Below are positions 10,106 through 19,298 of a DNA stretch of 64,000 nt, one piece after another. The stretch spans positions 1,240,001-1,304,000 of the forward strand of contig NC_015726.1 of assembly GCF_000219215.1 (NCBI RefSeq), written 5' to 3'. Position numbers and translations under genes: made by a program. The stretch is from Cupriavidus necator N-1. GTDB taxonomy: Bacteria > Pseudomonadota > Gammaproteobacteria > Burkholderiales > Burkholderiaceae. Below the pieces are notes generated by a model. It was not told the origin of the DNA and ran no database searches. It was given only the letters and a program-made list of their open reading frames with translations. The first letter of the stretch is position 1, and every line of letters begins with the position of its first letter.

Positions 10106-10220
10106 AGGCCTGGCATTCGTGGCCGGGCGGGTGTCGTCAGCCTGGCCACGTTGCCCACGCTGGCACTATCGGTTGCCGCGAGGCATAGGTGCTGCATCGC
10201 GCATTGGCCGCGGCATCGAT

Positions 10221-10240
10221 GAAATGAAAAATTTCATTTC
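10221..10240. promoter_or_regulatory. 9-bp perfect inverted repeat, possible operator
   Basis: GAAATGAAA and TTTCATTTC flank a two-base centre (AA). It is an AT-rich island within GC-rich sequence, in the 335-base gap after the AYCA-repeat gene. No T-run follows, so it looks more like a protein-binding site than a terminator. The binding factor is unknown. Confidence 0.5.
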
Positions 10241-10310
10241 TGAAATCCGATAGGCTGGCCTCGGAAGAAAATCCTCCACTAAATCAAAGGGATGGTGCCT
10301 GAATCGGCCG

Positions 10311-10325
10311 TGGCCCGCTTCTTGC
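10311..10325 (+). promoter_or_regulatory. Sigma-54-type (-24/-12) promoter candidate
   Basis: TGGCCCG-CTTC-TTGC keeps the GG and GC doublets exactly ten bases apart, the sigma-54 spacing. It deviates from TGGCACG at one base. It faces the small ORF at 10441 and, behind that, pyc. The palindrome about 70 bases upstream could be an activator or repressor site. Confidence 0.4.
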
Positions 10326-10440
10326 GGCAGCAGGCCGGGATGGGCGCGTATTTCATCGCGCCTGCAAACCTGCCGTCGCCCTGGCCATCGCGCTGCGTCG
10401 CGGGCAGGCGAACCTGGTCTTGAAGAGGAAGGCACCACGA

Positions 10441-10640
10441 TGTACTACGGAAGAAACGGAGCCCGCGGGCACAGCCGCGAGCTTGCCGGAGATGGCGATC
10501 AGCCGCTTGCCGGCCAGAATCGAAGCGAGCATGGCGATCGGGACCAGCCGTCGCCAAAGCGAGCCAACTGGGCATGGGCCGCTGCATCGGCGCACTATGA
10601 CTGGATGGACTCGCACGCCCCATTTGCCCATTACGACTAG
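10441..10640 (+). CDS. Small hypothetical protein (66 aa)
   Basis: Not recognised. An AGAGGAAGG ribosome-binding site precedes the ATG at 10441. The peptide is hydrophilic, Gly/Arg/Asp-rich at first, and ends with an aromatic tail WAWAAASAHYDWMDSHAPF followed by AHYD, so the AHYD motif occurs twice. It has no TM or signal peptide. Its place behind a sigma-54-like site and after the AYCA-repeat gene, which also carries Tyr at regular intervals, is the only contextual hint. It could be a real small gene or chance; codon choice is less GC3-biased than in neighbours. Confidence 0.45.
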
Positions 10641-10732
10641 CGGCCCGGGCAAGCCTTGCGCCCGTGCTGCATCCCTGATCACCTGACCCTGCCGTGGCGG
10701 TTGCGCACGGCTGGTTCGTTTCCCTGCGCCCC

Positions 10733-13700
10733 ATGGACTACGCTCCTATCCGTTCCCTGCTGATTGCCAACCGTTCCGAGATCGCGATCCGCGTGATGCG
10801 CGCCGCCGCCGAGATGAATGTGCGCACGGTGGCGATCTATTCGAAGGAAGACCGCCTCGCGCTCCATCGCTTCAAGTCCGATGAGAGCTACCTGGTCGGC
10901 GAAGGCAAGAAGCCGCTGGCGGCTTACCTCGACATCGACGATATCCTGCGCATTGCCAGGCAGGCAAAGGTCGACGCCATTCATCCGGGCTATGGCTTCC
11001 TCTCGGAAAACCCGGACTTCGCGCAGGCCGTGATCGACGCGGGAATCCGCTGGATCGGCCCGTCGCCCGAGGTCATGCGCAAGCTTGGCAACAAGGTGGC
11101 GGCGCGCAACGCGGCGATCGAGGCGGGCGTGCCGGTAATGCCGGCAACTGATCCGCTGCCGCATGACCTGGATACGTGCAAGCGCCTGGCCGCCGGCGTC
11201 GGCTATCCGCTGATGCTCAAGGCAAGCTGGGGCGGCGGCGGACGCGGCATGCGGGTCCTGGAAAGCGAGCAGGACCTTGAGGGGGCGCTCGCCGCGGCGC
11301 GGCGCGAGGCGCTGGCTGCGTTCGGCAATGACGAGGTCTATGTCGAAAAGCTGGTGCGCAACGCGCGCCATGTCGAAGTGCAGGTGCTCGGCGACACGCA
11401 CGGCAACCTCGTGCATCTCTATGAGCGCGACTGTACCGTGCAGCGGCGCAACCAGAAGGTGGTGGAGCGGGCGCCCGCGCCGTATCTCGACGATGCCGGC
11501 CGGGCCGCGCTGTGCGAATCGGCCCTGCGGCTGATGCGCGCGGTCGGCTACACCCATGCCGGTACGGTCGAATTCCTGATGGATGCCGATTCCGGCCAGT
11601 TCTACTTCATCGAGGTCAATCCGCGCATCCAGGTCGAACACACGGTCACGGAGATGGTCACTGGGATCGATATCGTCAAGGCGCAGATCCGCGTGACGGA
11701 GGGCGGCCATATCGGCATGACCGAGAACACGCGCAATGAAAACGGCGAGATCGTCGTGCGCGCCGCGGGCGTGCCGGTGCAGGAAGCGATTTCGCTCAAC
11801 GGTCACGCGCTGCAATGCCGGATCACCACCGAGGACCCGGAGAACGGCTTCCTGCCGGACTATGGCCGCCTCACCGCCTACCGCAGCGCGGCCGGCTTCG
11901 GCGTGCGCCTGGACGCCGGCACTGCCTACGGCGGCGCGGTGATCACGCCGTACTACGATTCGCTGCTGGTCAAGGTCACCACCTGGGCGCCGACCGCGCC
12001 CGAATCGATCCGGCGCATGGACCGTGCGCTGCGCGAGTTCCGCATTCGCGGCGTCGCGTCCAACCTGCAGTTCCTCGAGAACGTCATCAACCATCCCGCG
12101 TTCCGGTCCGGCGATGTCACCACGCGCTTTATCGACCTGACGCCGGAACTGCTGGCCTTCACCAAGCGCCTGGACCGCGCCACCAAGCTGCTGCGTTACC
12201 TGGGCGAGGTCAGCGTCAACGGGCACCCGGAGATGAGCGGCCGCACGCTGCCATCGCTGCCGCTGCCCACACCGGTCCTGCCCGCCTTCGACACCAGCGG
12301 TGCGCTGCCCTACGGTACGCGCGATCGGCTGCGCGAGCTGGGCGCGGAGAAGTTCTCGCGCTGGATGCTGGAGCAGAAGCAGGTGCTGCTGACTGACACC
12401 ACCATGCGCGACGCGCACCAGTCGCTGTTCGCCACGCGCATGCGCACCGCCGACATGCTGCCGATCGCGCCGTTCTATGCGCGCGAACTGTCGCAGCTGT
12501 TTTCGCTGGAGTGCTGGGGTGGCGCCACCTTCGACGTGGCGCTGCGCTTCCTCAAGGAAGACCCGTGGCAGCGCCTTGAGCAACTGCGCGAGCGCGTGCC
12601 CAACGTGCTGTTCCAGATGCTGCTGCGCGGCTCCAACGCGGTCGGCTACACCAATTATGCCGACAACGTGGTGCGCTTCTTCGTGCGCCAGGCGGCCAGC
12701 GCCGGCGTGGATGTGTTCCGCGTGTTCGATTCACTGAACTGGGTGCGCAACATGCGGGTCGCGATCGACGCCGTCGGCGAGAGCGGCGCGCTGTGCGAAG
12801 GCGCGATCTGCTATACCGGCGACCTGTTCGACAAGTCGCGCGCCAAATACGACCTGAAGTACTACGTCGGCATCGCGCGCGAGCTGAAGCAGGCCGGCGT
12901 GCATGTGCTGGGCATCAAGGACATGGCAGGCATCTGCCGTCCGCAGGCCGCGGCGGCACTGGTCAGGGCGCTCAAGGAAGAGACCGGGCTGCCGGTGCAT
13001 TTCCATACCCACGACACCAGCGGCATCTCGGCCGCTTCGGCGCTGGCCGCGATCGAGGCCGGCTGCGATGCGGTCGACGGCGCGCTCGACGCCATGAGCG
13101 GGCTGACCTCGCAACCCAACCTGTCGAGCATCGCCGCGGCCCTGGCCGGCAGCGAGCGCGATCCCGGCCTCAGCCTGGAGCGCCTGCACGAAGCGTCGAT
13201 GTACTGGGAAGGGGTGCGCCGCTTCTACGCGCCGTTCGAATCCGAAATCCGCGCCGGCACCGCCGACGTGTACCGCCACGAGATGCCCGGCGGCCAGTAC
13301 ACCAACCTGCGCGAGCAGGCGCGCTCGCTCGGCATCGAGCATCGCTGGACCGAGGTGTCGCGTGCCTATGCCGAGGTCAACCAGATGTTCGGCGACATCG
13401 TCAAGGTGACGCCGACGTCCAAGGTAGTCGGCGACCTGGCATTGATGATGGTGGCCAACGACCTGAGCGCCGCCGACGTGTGCGATCCGGCCAAGGAAAC
13501 CGCCTTCCCTGAATCGGTGGTGTCGCTGTTCAAGGGCGAACTGGGCTTTCCGCCCGACGGCTTCCCCGCGGCACTGTCGCGCAAGGTGCTGCGCGGCGAG
13601 CCGCCAGCGCCGTACCGGCCCGGCGACCAGATCCCGCCGGTCGACCTCGACGCGGCGCGCGCCGCGGGTGAAGCAGCGTGCGAACAGCCGCTCGACGACC

Positions 13701-14236
13701 GCCAGCTGGCTTCGTACCTGATGTACCCGAAGCAGGCCGGCGAGTACCACGCGCATGTGCGCAACTACAGCGACACCTCGGTGGTACCCACGCCGGCATA
13801 CCTGTACGGCTTGCAGCCGCAGGAAGAAGTGGCCATCGACATCGCCGCCGGCAAGACCCTGCTGGTCTCGCTGCAAGGCACGCACCCCGATGCCGAAGAG
13901 GGTGTCATCAAGGTCCAGTTCGAGCTGAACGGGCAGTCGCGCACCACGCTGGTCGAGCAGCGCAGCACCACGCAAGCGGCGGCGAAGCGCCACAGCCGTC
14001 CGGTTGCCGAGCCCGACAACCCGCTGCATGTCGCTGCGCCCATGCCGGGCTCGATCGTGACGGTGGCGGTGCAGCCGGGGCAGCGCGTGGCTGCGGGCAC
14101 GACGCTGCTGGCGCTGGAGGCGATGAAGATGGAGACCCATATCGCGGCGGAGCGGGACTGCGAAATCGCCGCAGTCCATGTTCAGCAGGGCGATCGCGTG
14201 GCGGCGAAGGATCTGCTGATTGAACTGAAGAATTGA
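10733..14236 (+). CDS. pyc: Pyruvate carboxylase
   Basis: Biotin-dependent anaplerotic enzyme turning pyruvate, bicarbonate and ATP into oxaloacetate; cytoplasmic homotetramer. The 1167 residues contain all three parts in one chain. The biotin carboxylase has IANRSEIAIRVMRA at the start, KASWGGGGRGMR, and EVNPRIQVEHTVTE from about 294. The carboxyltransferase has LLTDTTMRDAHQS from about 554, ECWGGATFDVALRF, and TPTSKVVGDLAL. The C-terminal carrier domain has EAMKMET with biotin-Lys at about 1132. The ATG at 10733 matches the family N-terminus (MDYAPIRSLLIANR); an upstream in-frame GTG at 10694 would add 13 unlikely residues. A lone gene with no partner subunits needed. Confidence 0.97.
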   Translation: MDYAPIRSLLIANRSEIAIRVMRAAAEMNVRTVAIYSKEDRLALHRFKSDESYLVGEGKKPLAAYLDIDDILRIARQAKVDAIHPGYGFLSENPDFAQAVIDAGIRWIGPSPEVMRKLGNKVAARNAAIEAGVPVMPATDPLPHDLDTCKRLAAGVGYPLMLKASWGGGGRGMRVLESEQDLEGALAAARREALAAFGNDEVYVEKLVRNARHVEVQVLGDTHGNLVHLYERDCTVQRRNQKVVERAPAPYLDDAGRAALCESALRLMRAVGYTHAGTVEFLMDADSGQFYFIEVNPRIQVEHTVTEMVTGIDIVKAQIRVTEGGHIGMTENTRNENGEIVVRAAGVPVQEAISLNGHALQCRITTEDPENGFLPDYGRLTAYRSAAGFGVRLDAGTAYGGAVITPYYDSLLVKVTTWAPTAPESIRRMDRALREFRIRGVASNLQFLENVINHPAFRSGDVTTRFIDLTPELLAFTKRLDRATKLLRYLGEVSVNGHPEMSGRTLPSLPLPTPVLPAFDTSGALPYGTRDRLRELGAEKFSRWMLEQKQVLLTDTTMRDAHQSLFATRMRTADMLPIAPFYARELSQLFSLECWGGATFDVALRFLKEDPWQRLEQLRERVPNVLFQMLLRGSNAVGYTNYADNVVRFFVRQAASAGVDVFRVFDSLNWVRNMRVAIDAVGESGALCEGAICYTGDLFDKSRAKYDLKYYVGIARELKQAGVHVLGIKDMAGICRPQAAAALVRALKEETGLPVHFHTHDTSGISAASALAAIEAGCDAVDGALDAMSGLTSQPNLSSIAAALAGSERDPGLSLERLHEASMYWEGVRRFYAPFESEIRAGTADVYRHEMPGGQYTNLREQARSLGIEHRWTEVSRAYAEVNQMFGDIVKVTPTSKVVGDLALMMVANDLSAADVCDPAKETAFPESVVSLFKGELGFPPDGFPAALSRKVLRGEPPAPYRPGDQIPPVDLDAARAAGEAACEQPLDDRQLASYLMYPKQAGEYHAHVRNYSDTSVVPTPAYLYGLQPQEEVAIDIAAGKTLLVSLQGTHPDAEEGVIKVQFELNGQSRTTLVEQRSTTQAAAKRHSRPVAEPDNPLHVAAPMPGSIVTVAVQPGQRVAAGTTLLALEAMKMETHIAAERDCEIAAVHVQQGDRVAAKDLLIELKN

Positions 14237-14321
14237 CGCTGGCTGGCAGGCGCAGGCTCCGATTCGCATCCCGCGGCGAACCGTCCGCCACTTCCACCAC
14301 GCCGTGCAGACAGATTCCCGG

Positions 14322-14672
14322 CTACGTGCAGTTGTCCCGGTACGCCTGCTGCAGTTGCTTGCGCGTCTTGTCGCGTTCGATCTTGGGGATGGTGCGGCCT
14401 TGCGCGTTCTGGGTGGCAGGGCCGGATGATTGATAGGAGCGCTTCTTGGAGGTGGCGTTGTATTGCTCCTTCAGGGCTTCGCACTTGGCGCGCGCGGCAT
14501 CGTCAGGATCGGGCGAGGCGGCTGACGGGGGGCGATAGGGACTGGCCCCGCCTTGCACCGCTTCCGATATGGCGCCGGCGGCACCGTCTGCCGGTGCGGG
14601 CTGCGCCAGGGCAGGCGAGGCCCACGCCAGGGCCAGCAGGCCGGTTGCCAGGCATCTCGTCGATATCGGCAT
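14322..14672 (-). CDS. Small secreted protein, coiled-coil-like C-terminus
   Basis: Protein of 116 residues starting at 14672, preceded by GGAGAG six bases before the ATG. Residues 1-24 are a classic signal peptide ending ALAQ. A Pro/Ala-rich linker follows, then a charged helical end (ARAKCEALKEQYNATSKKRS; KIERDKTRKQLQQAYRDNC) with two Cys at about 64 and 115 that may pair in the periplasm. The pattern resembles DUF4124-less small periplasmic proteins of Burkholderiales, but no function is known to me. It converges on pyc across a gap of about 85 bases. Confidence 0.7.
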   Translation of the reverse strand: MPISTRCLATGLLALAWASPALAQPAPADGAAGAISEAVQGGASPYRPPSAASPDPDDAARAKCEALKEQYNATSKKRSYQSSGPATQNAQGRTIPKIERDKTRKQLQQAYRDNCT

Positions 14673-14974
14673 CTTGTCTCTCCCCGGTGCAAAGGCATTC
14701 CGCTGGGCGCGGGAACCCTGTCGGACTACAGGCTGGCTTGCCAGACCATCATACGTCCCATTACCGGGATTGTCAGAAGCGAATGACCCGGGCGGTTCTT
14801 CCCCGTAGTCAGATCGGGAGCGCGGTGCGGCAAGCAGGCAGCATTGCATTGCAGCATCCGAGGGGTTTCGCGGCACCCCGACCAGGGCGTTCCAGGGCCG
14901 GCTGATCCACTTCTTTCTTTGATCCGGCGGGGCGGCACCCTCTATAGTCGATGTATGCCAAGGAGATGCCCCCC

Positions 14975-16756
14975 ATGGAGCCTCAGAACCTGACTCCCGC
15001 CGCGCAGCGCGACGCCGACAAGGCACCCGGGTGGTTGCGCTGGCTCCCCGGGGTCCAGATGCTGAAGTCATACCAGCCGGGCTGGCTGCCGAACGACCTC
15101 GCCGGCGGGCTGGTGCTGACCACCATGCTGGTGCCGGTCGGCATCGCCTACGCGGAGGCCTCCGGCGTGCCCGGTGTCTACGGGCTCTACGCCACCATGA
15201 TCCCGATGCTGGTGTATGCCGTGTTCGGCCCGAGCCGGATCCTTGTGCTGGGGCCGGATTCGGCCCTGGCCGCGCCGATCCTGGCTGTGGTGCTGCAGGT
15301 CTCCGGCGGCGATCCGGCGCGCGCCATCATGGTGGCCAGCATGATGGCAATCGTCTCGGGCGTGGTCTGCATCGTGATGGGGCTGTTGCGGCTGGGGTTC
15401 ATTACCGAGTTGCTGTCCAAGCCGATCCGCTATGGCTACATGAACGGGATCGCGCTCGCGGTGCTGGTCAGCCAGTTGCCCAAGCTGTTCGCCATCTCGA
15501 TCGAGGACGCCGGCCCGCTGCGGGAGATAATCAGCCTCGGCCGGGCGATCCTGGCCGGCGAGACCAACTGGTACAGCTTTGCGGTCGGCGCGGGCAGCCT
15601 GGTGCTGATCCTGTTCCTGAAGCGCTTCGAGCGCATTCCCGGCATCCTGATCGCGGTGATCATTGCCACGCTGGCCGTCAGCGGGCTCCACCTGGACCAG
15701 TCCGGCGTGAAGGTGCTGGGCCAGATCCCGCAAGGCTTGCCGGCCTTTGTCGTGCCCTGGGTGAGCGATGCGGACCTGGTGAAGATCCTGCTGGGCGGGT
15801 GTGCCGTTGCGCTGATCTCGTTCGCGGATACCAGCGTGCTGTCGCGCACCTTTGCCGCGCGCACCAACACCCGCGTCGACCCGAACCAGGAGATGGTCGG
15901 GCTGGGCGCCGCCAACCTGGCCGCGGGCTTCTTCCAGGGCTTTCCGATCAGCAGCAGCTCGTCCCGTACGCCGGTGGCCGAAGCCGCGGGCGCGAAGACC
16001 CAGCTTACCGGCGTGTTGGGTGCGCTGGCCGTGGCGGCGCTGCTGATGTTCGCGCCCAACCTGCTGCAGTACCTGCCAAACAGCGCGCTGGCCGCGGTGG
16101 TGATCGCGGCGGCCATCGGCCTGTTCGAGGTGAATGACCTGAAGCGCATCTACCGGATCCAGCAGTGGGAGTTCTGGCTTTCCATGGTGTGCTTTGCCGC
16201 GGTGGCGGTGTTCGGGGCCATCCAGGGGATCATCCTGGCCGTGGTCATCGCCGTTATTGAGTTCCTGTGGGACGGCTGGCGGCCGCACTATGCCGTGCTC
16301 GGCCGCGTCGAAGGCCTGCGCGGCTACCACGACATGCAACGCTACCCGCATGCGCAGCGCATCGACGGCCTGGTGCTGTTCCGCTGGGATGCGCCGCTGT
16401 TCTTCGCCAATGCCGAACTGTTCCAGGAGCGGCTGATGGAAGCGATCGATGCATCGCCGACACCCGTGCGCAGGGTCGTAGTGGCGGCCGAACCGGTGAC
16501 CAGTGTCGATGTCACCTCGGCCGACATGCTGCGCGAACTGAGCCGCACCCTGGACGCGCGCGGCATTGCGCTGCATTTCGCCGAGATGAAGGATCCGGTG
16601 CGTGACAAGCTCAAGCGCTTCGAGCTGATGGAAGCGATTGGCGACAAGAATTTCCATCCGACCGTTGGCAGTGCGGTGGATGACTACCTTGGACTTGACG
16701 ACGGCCCGGCCGGCACGGGCAGCGGAAGTGCGCCTGCGGCGCAGGCCGGCCAGTGA
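14975..16756 (+). CDS. SulP family anion transporter with STAS domain
   Basis: Inner-membrane carrier of 593 residues. The first 430 or so residues hold the SulP transmembrane core (QPGWLPNDLAGGLVLTTMLV; GPSRILVLGPDSALAAPILA; FQGFPISSSSSRTPVAEAAG). The end is a cytoplasmic STAS domain (LVLFRWDAPLFFANAE; DVTSADMLRELSRTLDARG). SulP members carry sulfate, bicarbonate or dicarboxylates, and the substrate cannot be told here. The start at 14975 is favoured because AAGGAG ends nine bases before it; the in-frame ATG at 14951 has no such site. Confidence 0.93.
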   Translation: MEPQNLTPAAQRDADKAPGWLRWLPGVQMLKSYQPGWLPNDLAGGLVLTTMLVPVGIAYAEASGVPGVYGLYATMIPMLVYAVFGPSRILVLGPDSALAAPILAVVLQVSGGDPARAIMVASMMAIVSGVVCIVMGLLRLGFITELLSKPIRYGYMNGIALAVLVSQLPKLFAISIEDAGPLREIISLGRAILAGETNWYSFAVGAGSLVLILFLKRFERIPGILIAVIIATLAVSGLHLDQSGVKVLGQIPQGLPAFVVPWVSDADLVKILLGGCAVALISFADTSVLSRTFAARTNTRVDPNQEMVGLGAANLAAGFFQGFPISSSSSRTPVAEAAGAKTQLTGVLGALAVAALLMFAPNLLQYLPNSALAAVVIAAAIGLFEVNDLKRIYRIQQWEFWLSMVCFAAVAVFGAIQGIILAVVIAVIEFLWDGWRPHYAVLGRVEGLRGYHDMQRYPHAQRIDGLVLFRWDAPLFFANAELFQERLMEAIDASPTPVRRVVVAAEPVTSVDVTSADMLRELSRTLDARGIALHFAEMKDPVRDKLKRFELMEAIGDKNFHPTVGSAVDDYLGLDDGPAGTGSGSAPAAQAGQ

Positions 16757-16794
16757 AAAGACCTGCGCCGCATGCTTCGTTGCCGGCGCTGGGC

Positions 16795-18120
16795 TTACGA
16801 GAGCCGCCGGCCGAGCGTCTCCGGCACCATGGCCAACCCGAGCAGCGAGACCAGGCCGCAGCCGATCAGGTAGAAGGCCGGCGCATTGGGGCTGCCTGTC
16901 AGGTGGATCAGCACGGTCGAGAACAATTGGGCAAAGCCGCCGAATATCGCAATCGCCACATAGTAGGTCACGGACATGCCGGTGGCCCGCAGGCGCTGCG
17001 GCAATACCTCGCTCACCAGCACCAGCGTGGCGGGCGAAGTCATGGCCATGGGGATGGCCAGGCACCCGACCACCACCAGCAGGCAAGTCAATGACGGAAA
17101 GGTGTTGAGCACGAAAAAGGCTGGATAGGCCATCAGCAGCAACACCACGCGCGACCACCACACCATGGTGCGGCGCCCGACGCGGTCGCACATCCAGCCG
17201 GCGATCGGACCGAACACCACCATCATGGCCGCGGCCACGAAGCCGGCCCAGACCGCCTCCCCGCGCGGGATATGCAGCTGGAAGGTAGCGTAGTTCGGCA
17301 GATAGTAGGCGATCAGGTGTACCGCCGCGGCGAGGCCGGTCATCAGGAGCACGCTGGCCACCAGCTCACGCCAGTGCTGGCGCATCAGCTGCCATCCGCC
17401 GGCAGCGGCCTTCTTGCGCGGCGGCGGCACCAGCGTTTCCTCCAGGCGCCGGCGGATCAGCTGGCCGATGGGGATTACCAGGATGCCGAGCAGGAATGCA
17501 GCGCGCCAGCCCCAATGCTCGAGGGCATCGGCGCTGAGCGTATGGCTGAGCGAGAGCGCCACCAGCGCTGCGAACACGGCGGCAATACCCTGGCTGGCCG
17601 TCTGCCAGCTGGTGTAGAAGCCGCGCGAGCGTTCGTCCGCGTACTCCAGCAGCATGGCGCTGGCCGAGCCCATCTCACCGCCGATCGCAAAGCCCTGCAG
17701 CAGGCGTGCGAGGATCATCAGGACCGGGGCCAGGTAGCCGATCTGTGCATAGGTCGGCGTCACCACGAGGATCAGGGCGCTGAACGCCATCAGCCACATC
17801 GACAGCAGCACCGCGGGCTTGCGGCCATGGCGGTCGGCGTATGCGCCGATCACCAGTCCGCCCAGGGGCCGCATCAGGTAGCCCGCGCCAAAGGTGCCGA
17901 ACGACAGTAGCAACTGGCCGAGCGGATTGCCGACAGGAAAATAGAGGGGAATGATCAGGGTGGCGAAGAAGTTGTACACCCCCGAGTCGTATAACTCCAG
18001 GGCACCGCCGATGGTGATGGCGGTGACCGCAGAAGCCTTGGACATGGGCTTGGGGTTGTCCTCGGCCGGCGCGGGCGTGGATACTGGCGACACCATGGTG
18101 GTGGTGGGATCGAGGGGCAA
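16795..18120 (-). CDS. MFS transporter, metabolite:H+ symporter (MHS) type
   Basis: Twelve-TM carrier of 441 residues related to KgtP/ProP. It has the MHS opening GGALELYDSGVYNFFATLI, the loop 2-3 motif GAYADRHGRKPAVL, GGEMGSASAMLLEYADERSRG and WGWRAAFLLGIL. The start is TTG at 18120, with GGAG six bases before it; the first ATG downstream (18096) has no ribosome-binding site. It is the last gene of the leftward operon beginning at 26149, so it probably imports the acid that the upstream enzymes degrade. MHS carriers usually take organic acids or osmolytes. Confidence 0.9.
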   Translation of the reverse strand: MPLDPTTTMVSPVSTPAPAEDNPKPMSKASAVTAITIGGALELYDSGVYNFFATLIIPLYFPVGNPLGQLLLSFGTFGAGYLMRPLGGLVIGAYADRHGRKPAVLLSMWLMAFSALILVVTPTYAQIGYLAPVLMILARLLQGFAIGGEMGSASAMLLEYADERSRGFYTSWQTASQGIAAVFAALVALSLSHTLSADALEHWGWRAAFLLGILVIPIGQLIRRRLEETLVPPPRKKAAAGGWQLMRQHWRELVASVLLMTGLAAAVHLIAYYLPNYATFQLHIPRGEAVWAGFVAAAMMVVFGPIAGWMCDRVGRRTMVWWSRVVLLLMAYPAFFVLNTFPSLTCLLVVVGCLAIPMAMTSPATLVLVSEVLPQRLRATGMSVTYYVAIAIFGGFAQLFSTVLIHLTGSPNAPAFYLIGCGLVSLLGLAMVPETLGRRLS

Positions 18121-18247
18121 AGCTGTCTCCTGGCGCGGCCGTTGCCGGTACGGGTGCGGGCAAGAAGCCGCCGCGCGCTGTTGTTAGTCTGATGAAGTGA
18201 GTCGGTGGAGGCGGGCCGGCGGCCTGGCGTCGCCGGGCCGTGCTGCC

Positions 18248-19228
18248 TTATTCCAGCCGGAACCCGGTCTGCTTGATGGCGAGCGCCCATTTCTTCTGCT
18301 CGGCCGCCATGAAGCTGGCAAACTGGTCTGGGGAACTCTGGCTGGCGGGCTCATAACCCCTGCTGACGAGTTGCTGGCGCACGCCAGGCGCATTCAGGGC
18401 CTTCTCGATCTCCTTGCCGAGCAGCGCGACGATTTCCTTCGGCGTGCCGGCGGGTGCCACCAGGCCATACCATTCGCTGGCCTCGATACCGGGGAAGCCC
18501 GCCTCCGCCATGGTCGGCACATCCGGGAACAACGGCAGCCGCTGCTTGCTGGCCACGGCGATGCCCTTGAGCTGGCCGCCCTTGACGAACGGCATCACCG
18601 CCGGCACGCCGTGGAACATCATCTGGATGTGGCCTCCGACCATGTCGGTCAGCGCCTGCGGTCCGCCCTTGTAGGGCGCGTGCACGACATTGATATGGGC
18701 GGTCTCCTTGAACACCTCGGTGATCACGTTCTGCTGGGTGCCCGGGCCGACCGATGCATAGCTGAGCTTGCCGGGCTCCGCCTTGGCGCGTGCCACCAGG
18801 TCCTTGACAGAGCCGCCCACGGACGGGTGGATTACCAGCATGTACGGCGAGCTTGCCATCAGCCCCAGCGGCGCGAAGTCCTTGCCCATGTCGAAGGGCA
18901 GGTTCTTGTGCAGGCCGGCGTTGATCGCCATCGGTGCGCTGGCGACCAGCAGCGTGTAGCCATCCGGTGCCGCCTTGGCGCCCATGCCGGCGCCGATATT
19001 GCCGGTTGCCCCGGGCCGGTTGTCGACCACGACTTGCTGGCCCAGGCTGGCTGTCATCTTCTCGGCCACCGTGCGGGTGACGGCATCGACGCCGCCGCCC
19101 GCCGGCCAGGGTACGATGATGCGGATCGGGCGGTTGGGGTATCCGCCTTGTGCCAGCGCGCCGGTGGCGCAGGCGGCCAGTGCGATCGCGCCCAGGGTAC
19201 GGCCAAAGCGGTTCAGTACGGATTTCAT
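18248..19228 (-). CDS. Bug-family tripartite tricarboxylate transporter substrate-binding protein
   Basis: Periplasmic solute receptor of 326 residues. A signal peptide ends near ALAQGG (about residue 27), followed by YPNRPIRIIVPWPAGGGVDAVTR, the Bug signature, then VVVDNRPGATGNIGA and AAPDGYTLLV. No TctA/TctB membrane genes are adjacent. This is common for Bug proteins in Cupriavidus and Bordetella, and the protein may work as an orphan sensor or with a distant transporter. GAGGAG precedes the ATG. It lies between the IOR-like gene and the MFS carrier in the same operon. Confidence 0.93.
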   Translation of the reverse strand: MKSVLNRFGRTLGAIALAACATGALAQGGYPNRPIRIIVPWPAGGGVDAVTRTVAEKMTASLGQQVVVDNRPGATGNIGAGMGAKAAPDGYTLLVASAPMAINAGLHKNLPFDMGKDFAPLGLMASSPYMLVIHPSVGGSVKDLVARAKAEPGKLSYASVGPGTQQNVITEVFKETAHINVVHAPYKGGPQALTDMVGGHIQMMFHGVPAVMPFVKGGQLKGIAVASKQRLPLFPDVPTMAEAGFPGIEASEWYGLVAPAGTPKEIVALLGKEIEKALNAPGVRQQLVSRGYEPASQSSPDQFASFMAAEQKKWALAIKQTGFRLE

Positions 19229-19298
19229 CTGTTGTCTCCTCGCTGTCTCTGGCGGGCCCCGTGCGGGTGGCGGGGCCTACGCTGTTTCAGTCTTTGGT

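Noticed and set aside
6582..12583. Long minus-strand frames opposite the c-di-GMP protein and pyc
   Set aside because: Same cause: high GC3 on one strand removes stops on the other. No domain or ribosome-binding site.
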